This document shows, piece after piece, positions 17,617 through 26,027 of a stretch of DNA of 57,736 nucleotides. Each line of letters begins with the position of its first letter. Positions within the stretch are counted from its first letter, which is position 1. The DNA comes from an uncultured Clostridia bacterium (GTDB lineage: Bacteria > Bacillota > Clostridia > TANB77 > CAG-508): assembly GCA_948676835.1 (NCBI GenBank), contig CAPOZU010000014.1, forward strand, positions 1 to 57,736. Direction: 5' to 3'. Position numbers and translations under genes: made by a program. Below the pieces are notes generated by a model. That model saw only the letters and a program-made list of their open reading frames with translations. It did not search any database and was not told the origin of the DNA.

Positions 17617-18885
17617 ATGAATATCAATTGGAATAATCACTTTCAGGTTCAAAAGCTTATTGAGAATTTCTCTCTACGGTTACTAAAAATCAGTAGCATA
17701 ACTTCTAATTCTATAGGAATAAAAAAAGCCTTTTACGAATTAGAAAAAATATGTGAAGAACTTGGTTTCTGCTATGATTATCAAGCAAATGGCATGATTA
17801 TGAGAATTACTAATAATCCAATTAATTTTAATATTAATTGCAGGTTAGCTCTAATTTGTCATATTGATACAGTAGAATTTGATGTTTCAAAATGGACACA
17901 CAATCCCCTTGGAGAAATTAAATATGGAAGAATATTTGGCAGAGGAATCATAGACGATAAAGGAGCAATTGTTTTGTCTCTTCTTTCTGCTAAAGCTTGT
18001 GAAGATCACATCCATAAACCATGGATTATTATTGTCGGTAGTTCTGAAGAAGGTATTTGGCTAGATATGGAAACTTATCGTGCTGAGAATCATCCTATTC
18101 CAGATTACGCAACAACAATTGATGGCGATGGAGTTCAGGCTGGATGTCGTGGAACTGCAAATGTACTTTTTTCATTCAAACGGCAATGCTCTAATGGCAA
18201 TTTATTAAAAAAAATCTGCATTCCTGGGAAAGCTAATAATATAATTCCTGGAAATGCAATTGCAATATTTTCTGACGGTATGCAGATATCATCTAGCGGA
18301 AAAGCTTGCCATTCTTCTATTCCTCAAAATGGAGATAATGCACTCATATCACTTTCCAAAATGATTGAAAGTGATTGTTACAAACAATTTCCTAATTTTT
18401 TCACTTTAATGAAAAATTTTGAGAATTATACTCTTTCTAATTTTCAGGGCTCTGTTTCTCCAACTACTTGCCAAATTCATGATAATCTATTAACTGTAAA
18501 CTTAAATTTCAGACTTCCAATTGGAACTCACCAAAAAGATTTTTTAGACTTTTTATCTAAATTGGCATCTAAATATAGTGCTAAGTTTGAGATATCAAAC
18601 CTTATTATGCCAGGATTTATGGATATAAATTCTCCAATGATAAAATCTCAACTTAGAGCTTATAAGCAAGTAATTGGTTCTACAACTACAGCTACAGTTG
18701 CACCTGGTACAGGATATAATTCTGCATTTGAAGCCAAATATGGTTGTAACATTTTTGGACCAAGATTTGCTTTAAAGGACGATGAAGAAGATTTATGCCA
18801 CTCTGATAATGAAAATCGCTCTATTGATGATTTATTAAAGTTTTATCAAATGCTTTGCATATTTATGAAAGACTTTCTTTCATAA
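17617..18885 (+). CDS. M20-family zinc peptidase/deacylase
   Basis: 422 residues of the ArgE/DapE/PepT-like M20 family, di-zinc exopeptidases or amidases in the cytosol. Metal ligands are in place: His82 and Asp84 (CHIDTV), bridging Asp113 (GRGIIDDKG), catalytic Glu144 and Glu145 (GSSEEG), and a C-terminal His in LCHSDNE. A dimerisation (lid) domain lies between. Start ATG with AAGGAG. Own promoter and a strong terminator; monocistronic, divergent from the LRR operon. Substrate cannot be predicted. Codon use is less AT-biased than in the surrounding minus-strand genes. Confidence 0.88.
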   Translation: MNINWNNHFQVQKLIENFSLRLLKISSITSNSIGIKKAFYELEKICEELGFCYDYQANGMIMRITNNPINFNINCRLALICHIDTVEFDVSKWTHNPLGEIKYGRIFGRGIIDDKGAIVLSLLSAKACEDHIHKPWIIIVGSSEEGIWLDMETYRAENHPIPDYATTIDGDGVQAGCRGTANVLFSFKRQCSNGNLLKKICIPGKANNIIPGNAIAIFSDGMQISSSGKACHSSIPQNGDNALISLSKMIESDCYKQFPNFFTLMKNFENYTLSNFQGSVSPTTCQIHDNLLTVNLNFRLPIGTHQKDFLDFLSKLASKYSAKFEISNLIMPGFMDINSPMIKSQLRAYKQVIGSTTTATVAPGTGYNSAFEAKYGCNIFGPRFALKDDEEDLCHSDNENRSIDDLLKFYQMLCIFMKDFLS

Positions 18886-18921
18886 ATTACTTCAAAACTA
18901 TAATACAATAACTATAGTACA

Positions 18922-18957
18922 AGAAAACGCTTATTCCAGAAGGAATAGGCGTTTTCT
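18922..18957 (+). terminator. Terminator of the M20 peptidase gene
   Basis: AGAAAACGC...TTCC/GGAA...GCGTTTTCT stem, 36 nt long with a short AGA loop, T-rich end. 37 nt past the stop. Confidence 0.85.
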
Positions 18958-18964
18958 TCTATAA

Positions 18965-18993
18965 TTGAATTTTTCCTAAATTTATGATATAAT
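18965..18993 (+). promoter_or_regulatory. Promoter of the CPBP protease gene
   Basis: TTGAAT (18965-18970), 17-nt spacer, TATAAT (18988-18993), plus strand. Confidence 0.75.
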
Positions 18994-19087
18994 TGTATAA
19001 ATGACTTGTATTTTAAGTCTTATATAGAAACTTGAAAGCCAATTAGTTATGAAGTTACGTTTTACCAAAAAACAGGAGGAGCAATTA

Positions 19088-19762
19088 ATGAGCGAAAAAA
19101 AATCACGGTTCTTTACACATTTAGAAACAAGCAAGGCAATGGATGTTGCGGCATTTATACTCTATTTTCTTTTCATTTTTACATCAATAAAAACTAATTT
19201 GCCGCTGGTATTCAAAATTCCTATTACTATTATACAACTTCTCATTTTTATAGTATTTTATATTATTTTTCTGTCAAACTTATGCAATAAAATCACTAAT
19301 AATATAGATACTTTATTTCATAAAATATGGGAAAAGATTAAAAAAATAGTAAAAGAAATTCTTATGTACATACCATTTTCCATGCTTTCAACGTTTATCT
19401 TATCATTTATAGTAGTAGGAGAATCTAATAATCAAACAAGTGTTGTAGAATCATTTAATCAGTCACCTATTTTTTATGCAATAATTATAGTAATTATTGG
19501 TCCAATATTAGAAGAGTTTATTTTTCGGTATTTGCCTTACAGATTTATAAAAAACAAAATATTATATGTCATTATTTCTTCATTAATTTTTGCTTGGATG
19601 CATGTTTTTGACGATCCTAAAGCATTTTATTATATTTTGGCATATCTTCCCGATTCTCTTTATTTTGGATATCGATATTACAAAACAAAAGACTGGACAG
19701 TAACATTTTCTATCCATAGTTTTGGAAACCTTGTTGCAGTCATTTTAATTGCATTTTTCTGA
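19088..19762 (+). CDS. CPBP-family intramembrane metalloprotease (Abi domain)
   Basis: 224 residues, about six membrane helices. Carries the three CPBP motifs: EExxxR (Glu142-Glu143...Arg147 in LEEFIFR), FxxxH (His172 in FAWMH) and HxxxN (His210...Asn214 in HSFGN). The family includes CAAX prenyl-protease relatives and bacteriocin-immunity proteins. Start at the ATG at 19088 with CAGGAGGA upstream; a 13-codon extension from 19049 is rejected because it runs through the ribosome site. Monocistronic with its own promoter and a long hairpin after it. Substrate unknown. Confidence 0.88.
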   Translation: MSEKKSRFFTHLETSKAMDVAAFILYFLFIFTSIKTNLPLVFKIPITIIQLLIFIVFYIIFLSNLCNKITNNIDTLFHKIWEKIKKIVKEILMYIPFSMLSTFILSFIVVGESNNQTSVVESFNQSPIFYAIIIVIIGPILEEFIFRYLPYRFIKNKILYVIISSLIFAWMHVFDDPKAFYYILAYLPDSLYFGYRYYKTKDWTVTFSIHSFGNLVAVILIAFF

Positions 19763-19781
19763 CAATACCTGATTAATAAGT

Positions 19782-19818
19782 ACGAACAGGAGGCAGCTAA
19801 TAGCTGCCTCCTGTTCGT
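19782..19818. terminator. Perfect 18-bp hairpin between convergent genes
   Basis: Perfect inverted repeat (18-bp arms 19782-19799 and 19801-19818) with a central base at 19800. No strong T-run follows on the plus strand (TAATAATTC), but A-T pairs flank it. Lies between the convergent CPBP and queH genes; a bidirectional terminator is likely. Confidence 0.65.
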
Positions 19819-19840
19819 TAATAATTCTAAATTTTAGTAT

Positions 19841-20404
19841 TTATGTATTAAATTTCTTTTTATCTTTTTCAATTTTCTGCGAATATCTCTCTTCCTCTGA
19901 AAATACACATCCACAATATTTTTGCATATATAGCCCAAGTTCACGAGCCTTGTTTTGTCCTTCTCTAAAACCTGCTCTAAAATCTCTATATAAAAATTTT
20001 ATATTATATTTTTCAGCCATTTCTTCACAAACTTTTTTTAATTCTTCATGGTTTTGATATGGACTTACAAAAAGCGTGCTTGTAAAGCAATCATATCCAT
20101 GTTCTTTAGCATATTTAGCTGTTTGTTCCATACGCACTATATAACAATATTTTACACATCTACTTTCTAAATCATTTATTACTTCTTTGCAAAATTCTCT
20201 TAACCCATAATTTTCATCAATAATTAATTCTAAATTAATCACTTTTGAATATTCGATTAAAGTATCTCTTCTTGTTTTATATTCTATGTATGGATGAATA
20301 TTGGGATTAAACCAATATGATACTGGCTCAATTCCTTCTTCTCTTAAAGAATCTATGCAATATACGCTACATGGAGCGCAACAAGTATGCATTAATAATT
20401 TCAT
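19841..20404 (-). CDS. queH: Epoxyqueuosine reductase QueH
   Basis: 187 residues of the QueH (DUF208) family, the non-cobalamin enzyme that reduces epoxyqueuosine to queuosine in tRNA. Cysteine ligands are visible: Cys8-Cys9 (MHTCCAPCS) and a C-terminal pair in QKYCGCVFSEEERY, with further Cys in SRCVKYCY. Start ATG at 20404 with AGGAGA; an 8-codon extension is rejected. Lies 8 nt downstream of the large membrane protein and probably shares its transcript. Confidence 0.9.
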   Translation of the reverse strand: MKLLMHTCCAPCSVYCIDSLREEGIEPVSYWFNPNIHPYIEYKTRRDTLIEYSKVINLELIIDENYGLREFCKEVINDLESRCVKYCYIVRMEQTAKYAKEHGYDCFTSTLFVSPYQNHEELKKVCEEMAEKYNIKFLYRDFRAGFREGQNKARELGLYMQKYCGCVFSEEERYSQKIEKDKKKFNT

Positions 20405-20412
20405 ATTTTCTC

Positions 20413-22392
20413 CTATTCCCAAAAGCATATTGTATATTTAGTTTTATAATATATTTCTGACGAATAATTTTTCATATTTTCTTTTTCTGAAACAATTCCA
20501 GAAAGTATTCCTATTATAAAAGTAAATATTGTAATTGTAGCAAATGCTTTTTTTAATATATTTTTTGCTTCATCACTTTTAAAACTATTAAATATTATCA
20601 TAAATATTAAAATTCCAGACAAAATAAACATCCAAGCATAATCAATTAAATATCTTTGATTACTTCCTGCCATCATAATACTTATTATTGCAATTAAAGT
20701 TCCAACTATTATTAGAGAATTAATTATAAATTTTAATTCTTTATTTTCTATTTTTTTATTAGCCTTTACTATCCAGAAATTCATAAAACAAATTGGTGCA
20801 ATTATAAATAAACCACCTATCATATTTTCTATATAATAATATCCATAAAATTCTAATAACTTATTATGATTTATTATAAAAGGAAAATCTGGTATAAAAT
20901 TTGGAATACTAAATATATTAGCAATTATTCCTGTAGGAATTGCAAATATTCTACTTTTTAATGCTCCCATATTTATAACTGTTAATTGATATTTAGCCCC
21001 AAATTCAAATGGATTTTCAAATCTAACATAATTATATATCATTAATAATATTCCAACTGTAATATAAGGAATTCCGCTAGAGATTATTAATTTTAATAAT
21101 GACATTTTATCTGATTTGAATTTTTTTATATTTATTATCAATAACTGTATTAAATATGGCAATATTATCAGCGATGCAAGTAATGCTATTGGTCTACAAG
21201 CTACTGATAAAGCCAAAAAAAGACTTCCCCAGAATATATTAATATATTTTTTCTCATCTTTTTCTAAAGATTTTAAGATAAAATACATTCCCAAAAGCAC
21301 ACATGCTAAAGCAGATAAAACTGCAAGTTCATAGAATCTAGACATTCCATCTGCATATAATACTAATGAACCCGAGCAAAGCATTATTAAAGAGCCTACT
21401 ATAATTTTAAATGGTATTTTAGAAAAATATCTATTTATAATTTTTAATAACACTTCTTTTATTAAAATAAATATAATCATAGATAATATAAAAATAACAA
21501 TTGCCATATCTAAATTCTTTTTTGTAACTATATAATATGGCAAGAAAAAAACTAATAATGGTAATATGCCAAAATATACATAGTAGTTTCCTTTATAATA
21601 TGCTGTATCCCACAAATAGTCTTTTCCTCTTTCTAGTTTGCTTCTTTCTAAATCATCATATGGATTATCTAAATCCATGAGTTCTTGACTTGGTTTTTCA
21701 TCTAAGCTAAATGAACCATTATATACACTTCTTACAAATTTTTCATTATATACTTTATAATCATCTGGTTCGATTGAATTCTGATTTATAAAAATTGAAA
21801 TAGAAAAAAATATTGCAACAACAAAAAGCAAGACTAATTCTTGTGTTAAATTTTTAGGTGAATATTCTGAATTTATATTTTCTTCATATTTTAAGAAGTA
21901 TCTTATAATTAGTATTAGCAAAATAATTGCAAATCTTATTATATTAAACTCAAAAGGAATTTTTTCGTTGATAACAATACTATCTAAATTATTGTTTTCA
22001 TATATATCCTTATCTATTATAACTTGAATACCATTTACTTTCCCAGATAAATATACTGGAATATATTTTGACTTTTCATTTTCTGGAATAAAATTTTTAG
22101 AATTTAATCCCCTATAATCACTACTTGTTTCATCAGAAAAATAAATTCTATATTCTCTTACATCTTTTACATATTCATTAAAATTCAGTTTTACTGTTGC
22201 TAATTCTGCATTTATATTATCAATTTTTATTATAGCCTTTGAACCTTGATATTCTACAAATTCAAATTGATTGAATTCTCTTTTTTCAAAATTTCCTAAT
22301 AAAACGCGATAAGAAGTAATGTTAAAAACAATTACTTCTAAAAATAACGCTATTATTAAGTTGATTAAAATTTTTGAATAGTTTCTTTTCAT
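20413..22392 (-). CDS. Large multi-pass membrane protein, GT-C-like
   Basis: 659 residues. One N-terminal helix, a soluble beta-rich segment (about 30-145), then about 10-12 membrane helices. The loop after the third helix contains KDYLWDTAYYKGNYYVYFGILPLL, the general layout of GT-C (PMT/ArnT-like) glycosyltransferases where an acidic loop binds a lipid-phosphate sugar. Exact family not recognised. Lies between a UDP-galactopyranose-mutase-like flavoprotein and queH in a single minus-strand series; a role in surface glycan synthesis is inferred. Confidence 0.65.
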   Translation of the reverse strand: MKRNYSKILINLIIALFLEVIVFNITSYRVLLGNFEKREFNQFEFVEYQGSKAIIKIDNINAELATVKLNFNEYVKDVREYRIYFSDETSSDYRGLNSKNFIPENEKSKYIPVYLSGKVNGIQVIIDKDIYENNNLDSIVINEKIPFEFNIIRFAIILLILIIRYFLKYEENINSEYSPKNLTQELVLLFVVAIFFSISIFINQNSIEPDDYKVYNEKFVRSVYNGSFSLDEKPSQELMDLDNPYDDLERSKLERGKDYLWDTAYYKGNYYVYFGILPLLVFFLPYYIVTKKNLDMAIVIFILSMIIFILIKEVLLKIINRYFSKIPFKIIVGSLIMLCSGSLVLYADGMSRFYELAVLSALACVLLGMYFILKSLEKDEKKYINIFWGSLFLALSVACRPIALLASLIILPYLIQLLIINIKKFKSDKMSLLKLIISSGIPYITVGILLMIYNYVRFENPFEFGAKYQLTVINMGALKSRIFAIPTGIIANIFSIPNFIPDFPFIINHNKLLEFYGYYYIENMIGGLFIIAPICFMNFWIVKANKKIENKELKFIINSLIIVGTLIAIISIMMAGSNQRYLIDYAWMFILSGILIFMIIFNSFKSDEAKNILKKAFATITIFTFIIGILSGIVSEKENMKNYSSEIYYKTKYTICFWE

Positions 22393-22412
22393 TTATTTTT
22401 TTTACAACAAAA

Positions 22413-23978
22413 TTATTTTGATTTCGTTTCATGATATTCTTTTTCTGTATTTACATTCCAAATATTGTCTCTTGTTGTAATTCCTTCTTTTATATTTTTT
22501 ACTGCTTCAAATGCTGTTGCCATTGAATGATCCATGTTATTATATCTGTGTTGACCATTTCTACCAATACAATAAAGATTATCAAAAGTATTTAAATATT
22601 CTATAAGTTTATCCATGTTCTCATAAGTATCAAAATAAGCTGGATAAGCTTTCTTTATTTTCTCTCTATGTGAATCTAATACATCTTCTTTATCTATAAT
22701 ATTCATACTTGCAAGTTCATTAATTGCAAATTCGGAAAAATCTTTATCACTCATGTTCCAATATTTATCATTTTCTTGGCAAGTATATTCTAATCCAATC
22801 CATACAGTATTTTCAGCATCTTTAACTAAATATGGAGACCAGTTATTAAATATTTGAAGTCTTAGCATTTGGACTTCAGGTTCTTGAACATAAATCCAAC
22901 AATCTGGAACAATATTTCCTAATGTTTTCATTTTTGTTTTATTTTCTAACTTTATTTTTTTAACTAAAACACCAACTGTTTGAAAATCTACATATGGAAG
23001 TCCACTCGCAATGTCTTTCATGTTTTGAGGAACTTCTATTCCCGTAAATCCTGCAACTAAATCTTTAACTGGCATTGTAGAAATAAATATATCTCCTTCT
23101 AAAATTACTTCTACACCTTGTATATCACAAACAACACTTTTTATAGTGCTATTTTCTATCTTTAATTTTTTAACAGAATATCCTTTTAAGATTTTTCCAC
23201 CATTTTGCTCGATTTTTTCTGCTAGTGTTTCCCATAATTGACCTGGACCATATTTAGGATACCAAAATTGTTCTATCAAAGATGTTTCTACTTCTTGCTT
23301 TTTCTTTTTTGATTTAAATATTTTTGAGAAAGCATCTTTAATTACTGCACTTATAGAAACTCCCTTTACTCTTTGTGCTCCCCAATCGGCTGAAATTTCT
23401 TTAGGATGTCTTCCCCAAAGTTTCTCTGTATATTTTTCAAAAAACATACTATATAAAACTTTTCCAAAACGATTTATATAAAAGTTTTCTAAGGAATCTT
23501 CTTTTTTCTTTATAAATATTGATTTTAAATAGCTAAACCCTGCTTTAATAGTACGAATAAGGCCCATATTAGTAAAGGTTTGTAACTTTAAGCTTATAGG
23601 ATAATCAAAAAATTTTTTCAAATAATATATTCTTGAAACTCTAGTTCTTACAAGCATTACGGTATCTTCTTTTTGAGGATTTGGTCCCCCTTGTTTTAGT
23701 GGCTTTTCTCTTTTTAATTTTTCATCATCAAAAGAATTTGCTCCTTGAACAGGCATTAATTTTTCCCAAAAATCCATAACTTCTTGATCTTTTGAAAAGA
23801 ATCTATGTCCACCTATATCCATTCTATTTCCATTATATTTTACTGTTTTTGAAATTCCTCCAATATCATTTGATTCTTCCAAAATAATAACTTCATATTC
23901 TTGTTTTTTATCTTCTAGTAGTTTATATGCTGCTGTTAAGCCAGCAGGACCAGCTCCAATAATTATAACTTTTTTCAT
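22413..23978 (-). CDS. FAD-dependent oxidoreductase (UDP-galactopyranose mutase-like)
   Basis: 521 residues. Dinucleotide-binding GAGPAG at residues 8-13 with Glu at about 35 (EESNDIGG). A second FAD-contact stretch MDIGGHRFFSK follows. C-terminal YCIGRNGQHRYNNMDHSMATA is the FAD-closing motif. Family members include UDP-galactopyranose mutase-like and protoporphyrinogen-oxidase-like enzymes, usually in polysaccharide loci. The adjacent GT-C-like gene (20 nt downstream) fits a surface-polysaccharide role. Exact substrate not determined from sequence. Confidence 0.8.
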   Translation of the reverse strand: MKKVIIIGAGPAGLTAAYKLLEDKKQEYEVIILEESNDIGGISKTVKYNGNRMDIGGHRFFSKDQEVMDFWEKLMPVQGANSFDDEKLKREKPLKQGGPNPQKEDTVMLVRTRVSRIYYLKKFFDYPISLKLQTFTNMGLIRTIKAGFSYLKSIFIKKKEDSLENFYINRFGKVLYSMFFEKYTEKLWGRHPKEISADWGAQRVKGVSISAVIKDAFSKIFKSKKKKQEVETSLIEQFWYPKYGPGQLWETLAEKIEQNGGKILKGYSVKKLKIENSTIKSVVCDIQGVEVILEGDIFISTMPVKDLVAGFTGIEVPQNMKDIASGLPYVDFQTVGVLVKKIKLENKTKMKTLGNIVPDCWIYVQEPEVQMLRLQIFNNWSPYLVKDAENTVWIGLEYTCQENDKYWNMSDKDFSEFAINELASMNIIDKEDVLDSHREKIKKAYPAYFDTYENMDKLIEYLNTFDNLYCIGRNGQHRYNNMDHSMATAFEAVKNIKEGITTRDNIWNVNTEKEYHETKSK

Positions 23979-23989
23979 CTATTAATCCT

Positions 23990-24988
23990 CTATATTTTAT
24001 ATTCTATTCCTAAGTGTTCATATGCATTTGCAGTAACAATTCTTCCTCTTGGAGTTCTTGCTAGAAATCCTATTTGCATCAAATACGGCTCATAAACATC
24101 TTCTATTGTTTCAACTTCTTCATTTAAAGTTGCTGCTAATGTTTCAACTCCAACAGCTTTTCCACTATATTTGTATATTATTGTTTCCAATATTTTTCTG
24201 TCTGTATTATCTAATCCTAAATCATCTATATCTAACTTTTCAAGTGCCATTTTGGTAATATCTAATGTTAAAATTCCATCTCCTAAAACCATTGCATAAT
24301 CTCTAATTCTTTTTAATAACCTATTTGCAATTCTAGGAGTTCCTCTTGAACGCTTTGCAAGTTCTATCGCAGCATTTCTTTCAATTTTCATATTTAGAAG
24401 TTCACTAGAACGTTCTATTATTGTTGTTAAGTCTTTTACAGAATATAATTCTAGTTTAGCTACAATTCCAAATCTATCTCTAAGTGGTGTTGATAATGAA
24501 CCTACTCTAGTTGTTGCTCCAACTAAGGTAAATTTCGGTAAATCTAATCGTATAGATTTAGCTGTTGGTCCTTTTCCAATTATTATATCTAAACAATAAT
24601 CCTCTAAAGCTGGATATAAAATTTCTTCTATATTTTTATTCATTCTGTGTATTTCATCAATAAATAAAACATCATTTTCAGATAAATTGGTAAGAAGTGC
24701 CGCCAAATCGCCTGGTCTTTCTATAGCAGGACCTGATGTGATTTTTATATTACTTTCAAGTTCATTTGCAATAATATTAGAAAGTGTTGTTTTTCCAAGT
24801 CCAGGAGGTCCATATAAAAGCACATGATCTAAAGCTTCTCCTCTTTTTTTAGCTGCTTCAATATATACTTTCATACTTTCTTTGACTTTATTCTGTCCTA
24901 TATATTCACTTAGCTTTTTTGGTCGTAAAGAAACTTCTTGATAGTCTTCTTCATCTATTAAATTCGGATTTAATATATTATCTTCCAA
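23990..24988 (-). CDS. ruvB: Holliday junction branch migration helicase RuvB
   Basis: 332 residues. AAA+ ATPase that drives RuvA-bound Holliday junctions. Walker A GPPGLGKTT (60-68), Walker B DVLFIDEIH, sensor 1 GATTRVGSL, arginine finger region RDRFG, and the C-terminal winged-helix domain with TPRGR. Start: TTG at 24988 with GGAGG exactly 7 nt upstream and a normal family length; ATGs at 25030 and 25024 would overlap the preceding gene and lack a ribosome site. ruvA is not adjacent. Confidence 0.95.
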   Translation of the reverse strand: MEDNILNPNLIDEEDYQEVSLRPKKLSEYIGQNKVKESMKVYIEAAKKRGEALDHVLLYGPPGLGKTTLSNIIANELESNIKITSGPAIERPGDLAALLTNLSENDVLFIDEIHRMNKNIEEILYPALEDYCLDIIIGKGPTAKSIRLDLPKFTLVGATTRVGSLSTPLRDRFGIVAKLELYSVKDLTTIIERSSELLNMKIERNAAIELAKRSRGTPRIANRLLKRIRDYAMVLGDGILTLDITKMALEKLDIDDLGLDNTDRKILETIIYKYSGKAVGVETLAATLNEEVETIEDVYEPYLMQIGFLARTPRGRIVTANAYEHLGIEYKI

Positions 24989-25004
24989 TTTTTTTCCTCC
25001 AATT

Positions 25005-25280
25005 TTAGTTAAGTCCTGTATCATATTCAACTTCTTCCATAAAAGGAAAAATCTCTTTTACCCTTTTTAAAGTATACATAGCATTTTTTTGATGAGGACA
25101 TTTTTCAGGTGCTTGTACTAATTCATTTTTATAACAATTCTTTGTCATTTTATAAATTAAATATCTGCATCCCAAATAATTATAATATATTTTATAACCA
25201 TTATCTAAATCTTCCCAAAACATTTCAAATGTATAATTATCTTTCACGTGCTTCTTAGCCCTTTCTATCTTAAATACCAA
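25005..25280 (-). CDS. Small hypothetical cysteine-containing protein
   Basis: Up to 91 residues, no family recognised. Basic N-terminus, aromatic-rich middle (NYTFEMFWEDLDNGYKIYYNYLG), and cysteines around residues 38, 49 and 61 (CPHQKNAMYTL near the last). Starts at a TTG overlapping the end of the upstream gene by about 10 nt, or at a GTG 11 codons later; the true start is uncertain. Lies 16 nt before the ruvB TTG. Confidence 0.5.
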   Translation of the reverse strand: MVFKIERAKKHVKDNYTFEMFWEDLDNGYKIYYNYLGCRYLIYKMTKNCYKNELVQAPEKCPHQKNAMYTLKRVKEIFPFMEEVEYDTGLN

Positions 25281-25959
25281 ATATAGTTAATATCATACCT
25301 AATCCCATAATAAATAAGCTTGCACCTAATATATATATAATCATTTTTGATGCGCTTGATGCTTCTATATATACTTCTTGCGGATTAAATTCATTAATCT
25401 TTAATTCAATTTTATGCCCTATATCTGGTAATCCTGCTTTTTTATATTTACCTGTACATTTTGTATATAAGTTACCATTATATTCATATTGATAAATTGG
25501 AGCATATGCAACAGTTCCATCTTGTTGTTGATTCTGATCAAAATCTACACATTCACCATTTACTATTTTTTTGCATTTTGATTTTGCAATATCTTCTAAA
25601 ATTCCAGGTACAATCATCATCGCTAAACCAATTATTCCTATTGCTGATGATAATAATGAAGGAAAAATTTTGCTTCCATGTACATTAGAGAAAAACATTC
25701 CTCCCCACTCATTAACTGCTGGAATTATTACACAGCTTAATCCTGCAAGTGTTGCAATAGCACCAGATATTTTCTTTCTGTTTAAAAGTATAATTCCTAT
25801 TATCACAAATAATTGTCCTACTGTCATAATTGCAAATGTTACTTGATTTAATCCAGTAAAATACATCATTAATCCGATTGATGCAACAGCCCAAATAATA
25901 CATGCCCATCCTACAATAGCATTATAAATTGCGTACTTTTCATTTGTTTGTTCGTTCAT
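25270..25959 (-). CDS. DUF3592-like membrane protein
   Basis: 229 residues. Four or five N-terminal helices, then a soluble domain with YAPIYQYEYNGNLY, KKAGLPDIGHKIELKINEFNPQEVYI, the pattern of DUF3592, and a final membrane helix. Start at the ATG at 25959 (MNEQTNEKYAIYN) with AGAGGTAG upstream; a 21-codon extension is rejected. Function unknown. In series with ligA upstream and ruvB downstream. Confidence 0.75.
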   Translation of the reverse strand: MNEQTNEKYAIYNAIVGWACIIWAVASIGLMMYFTGLNQVTFAIMTVGQLFVIIGIILLNRKKISGAIATLAGLSCVIIPAVNEWGGMFFSNVHGSKIFPSLLSSAIGIIGLAMMIVPGILEDIAKSKCKKIVNGECVDFDQNQQQDGTVAYAPIYQYEYNGNLYTKCTGKYKKAGLPDIGHKIELKINEFNPQEVYIEASSASKMIIYILGASLFIMGLGMILTIFGI

Positions 25960-26027
25960 TTTACTACCTCTTTCCTTCGTTATTTTTATATTTTTTCTAA
26001 CATGATTATAAAATCTTTTCATACTTT

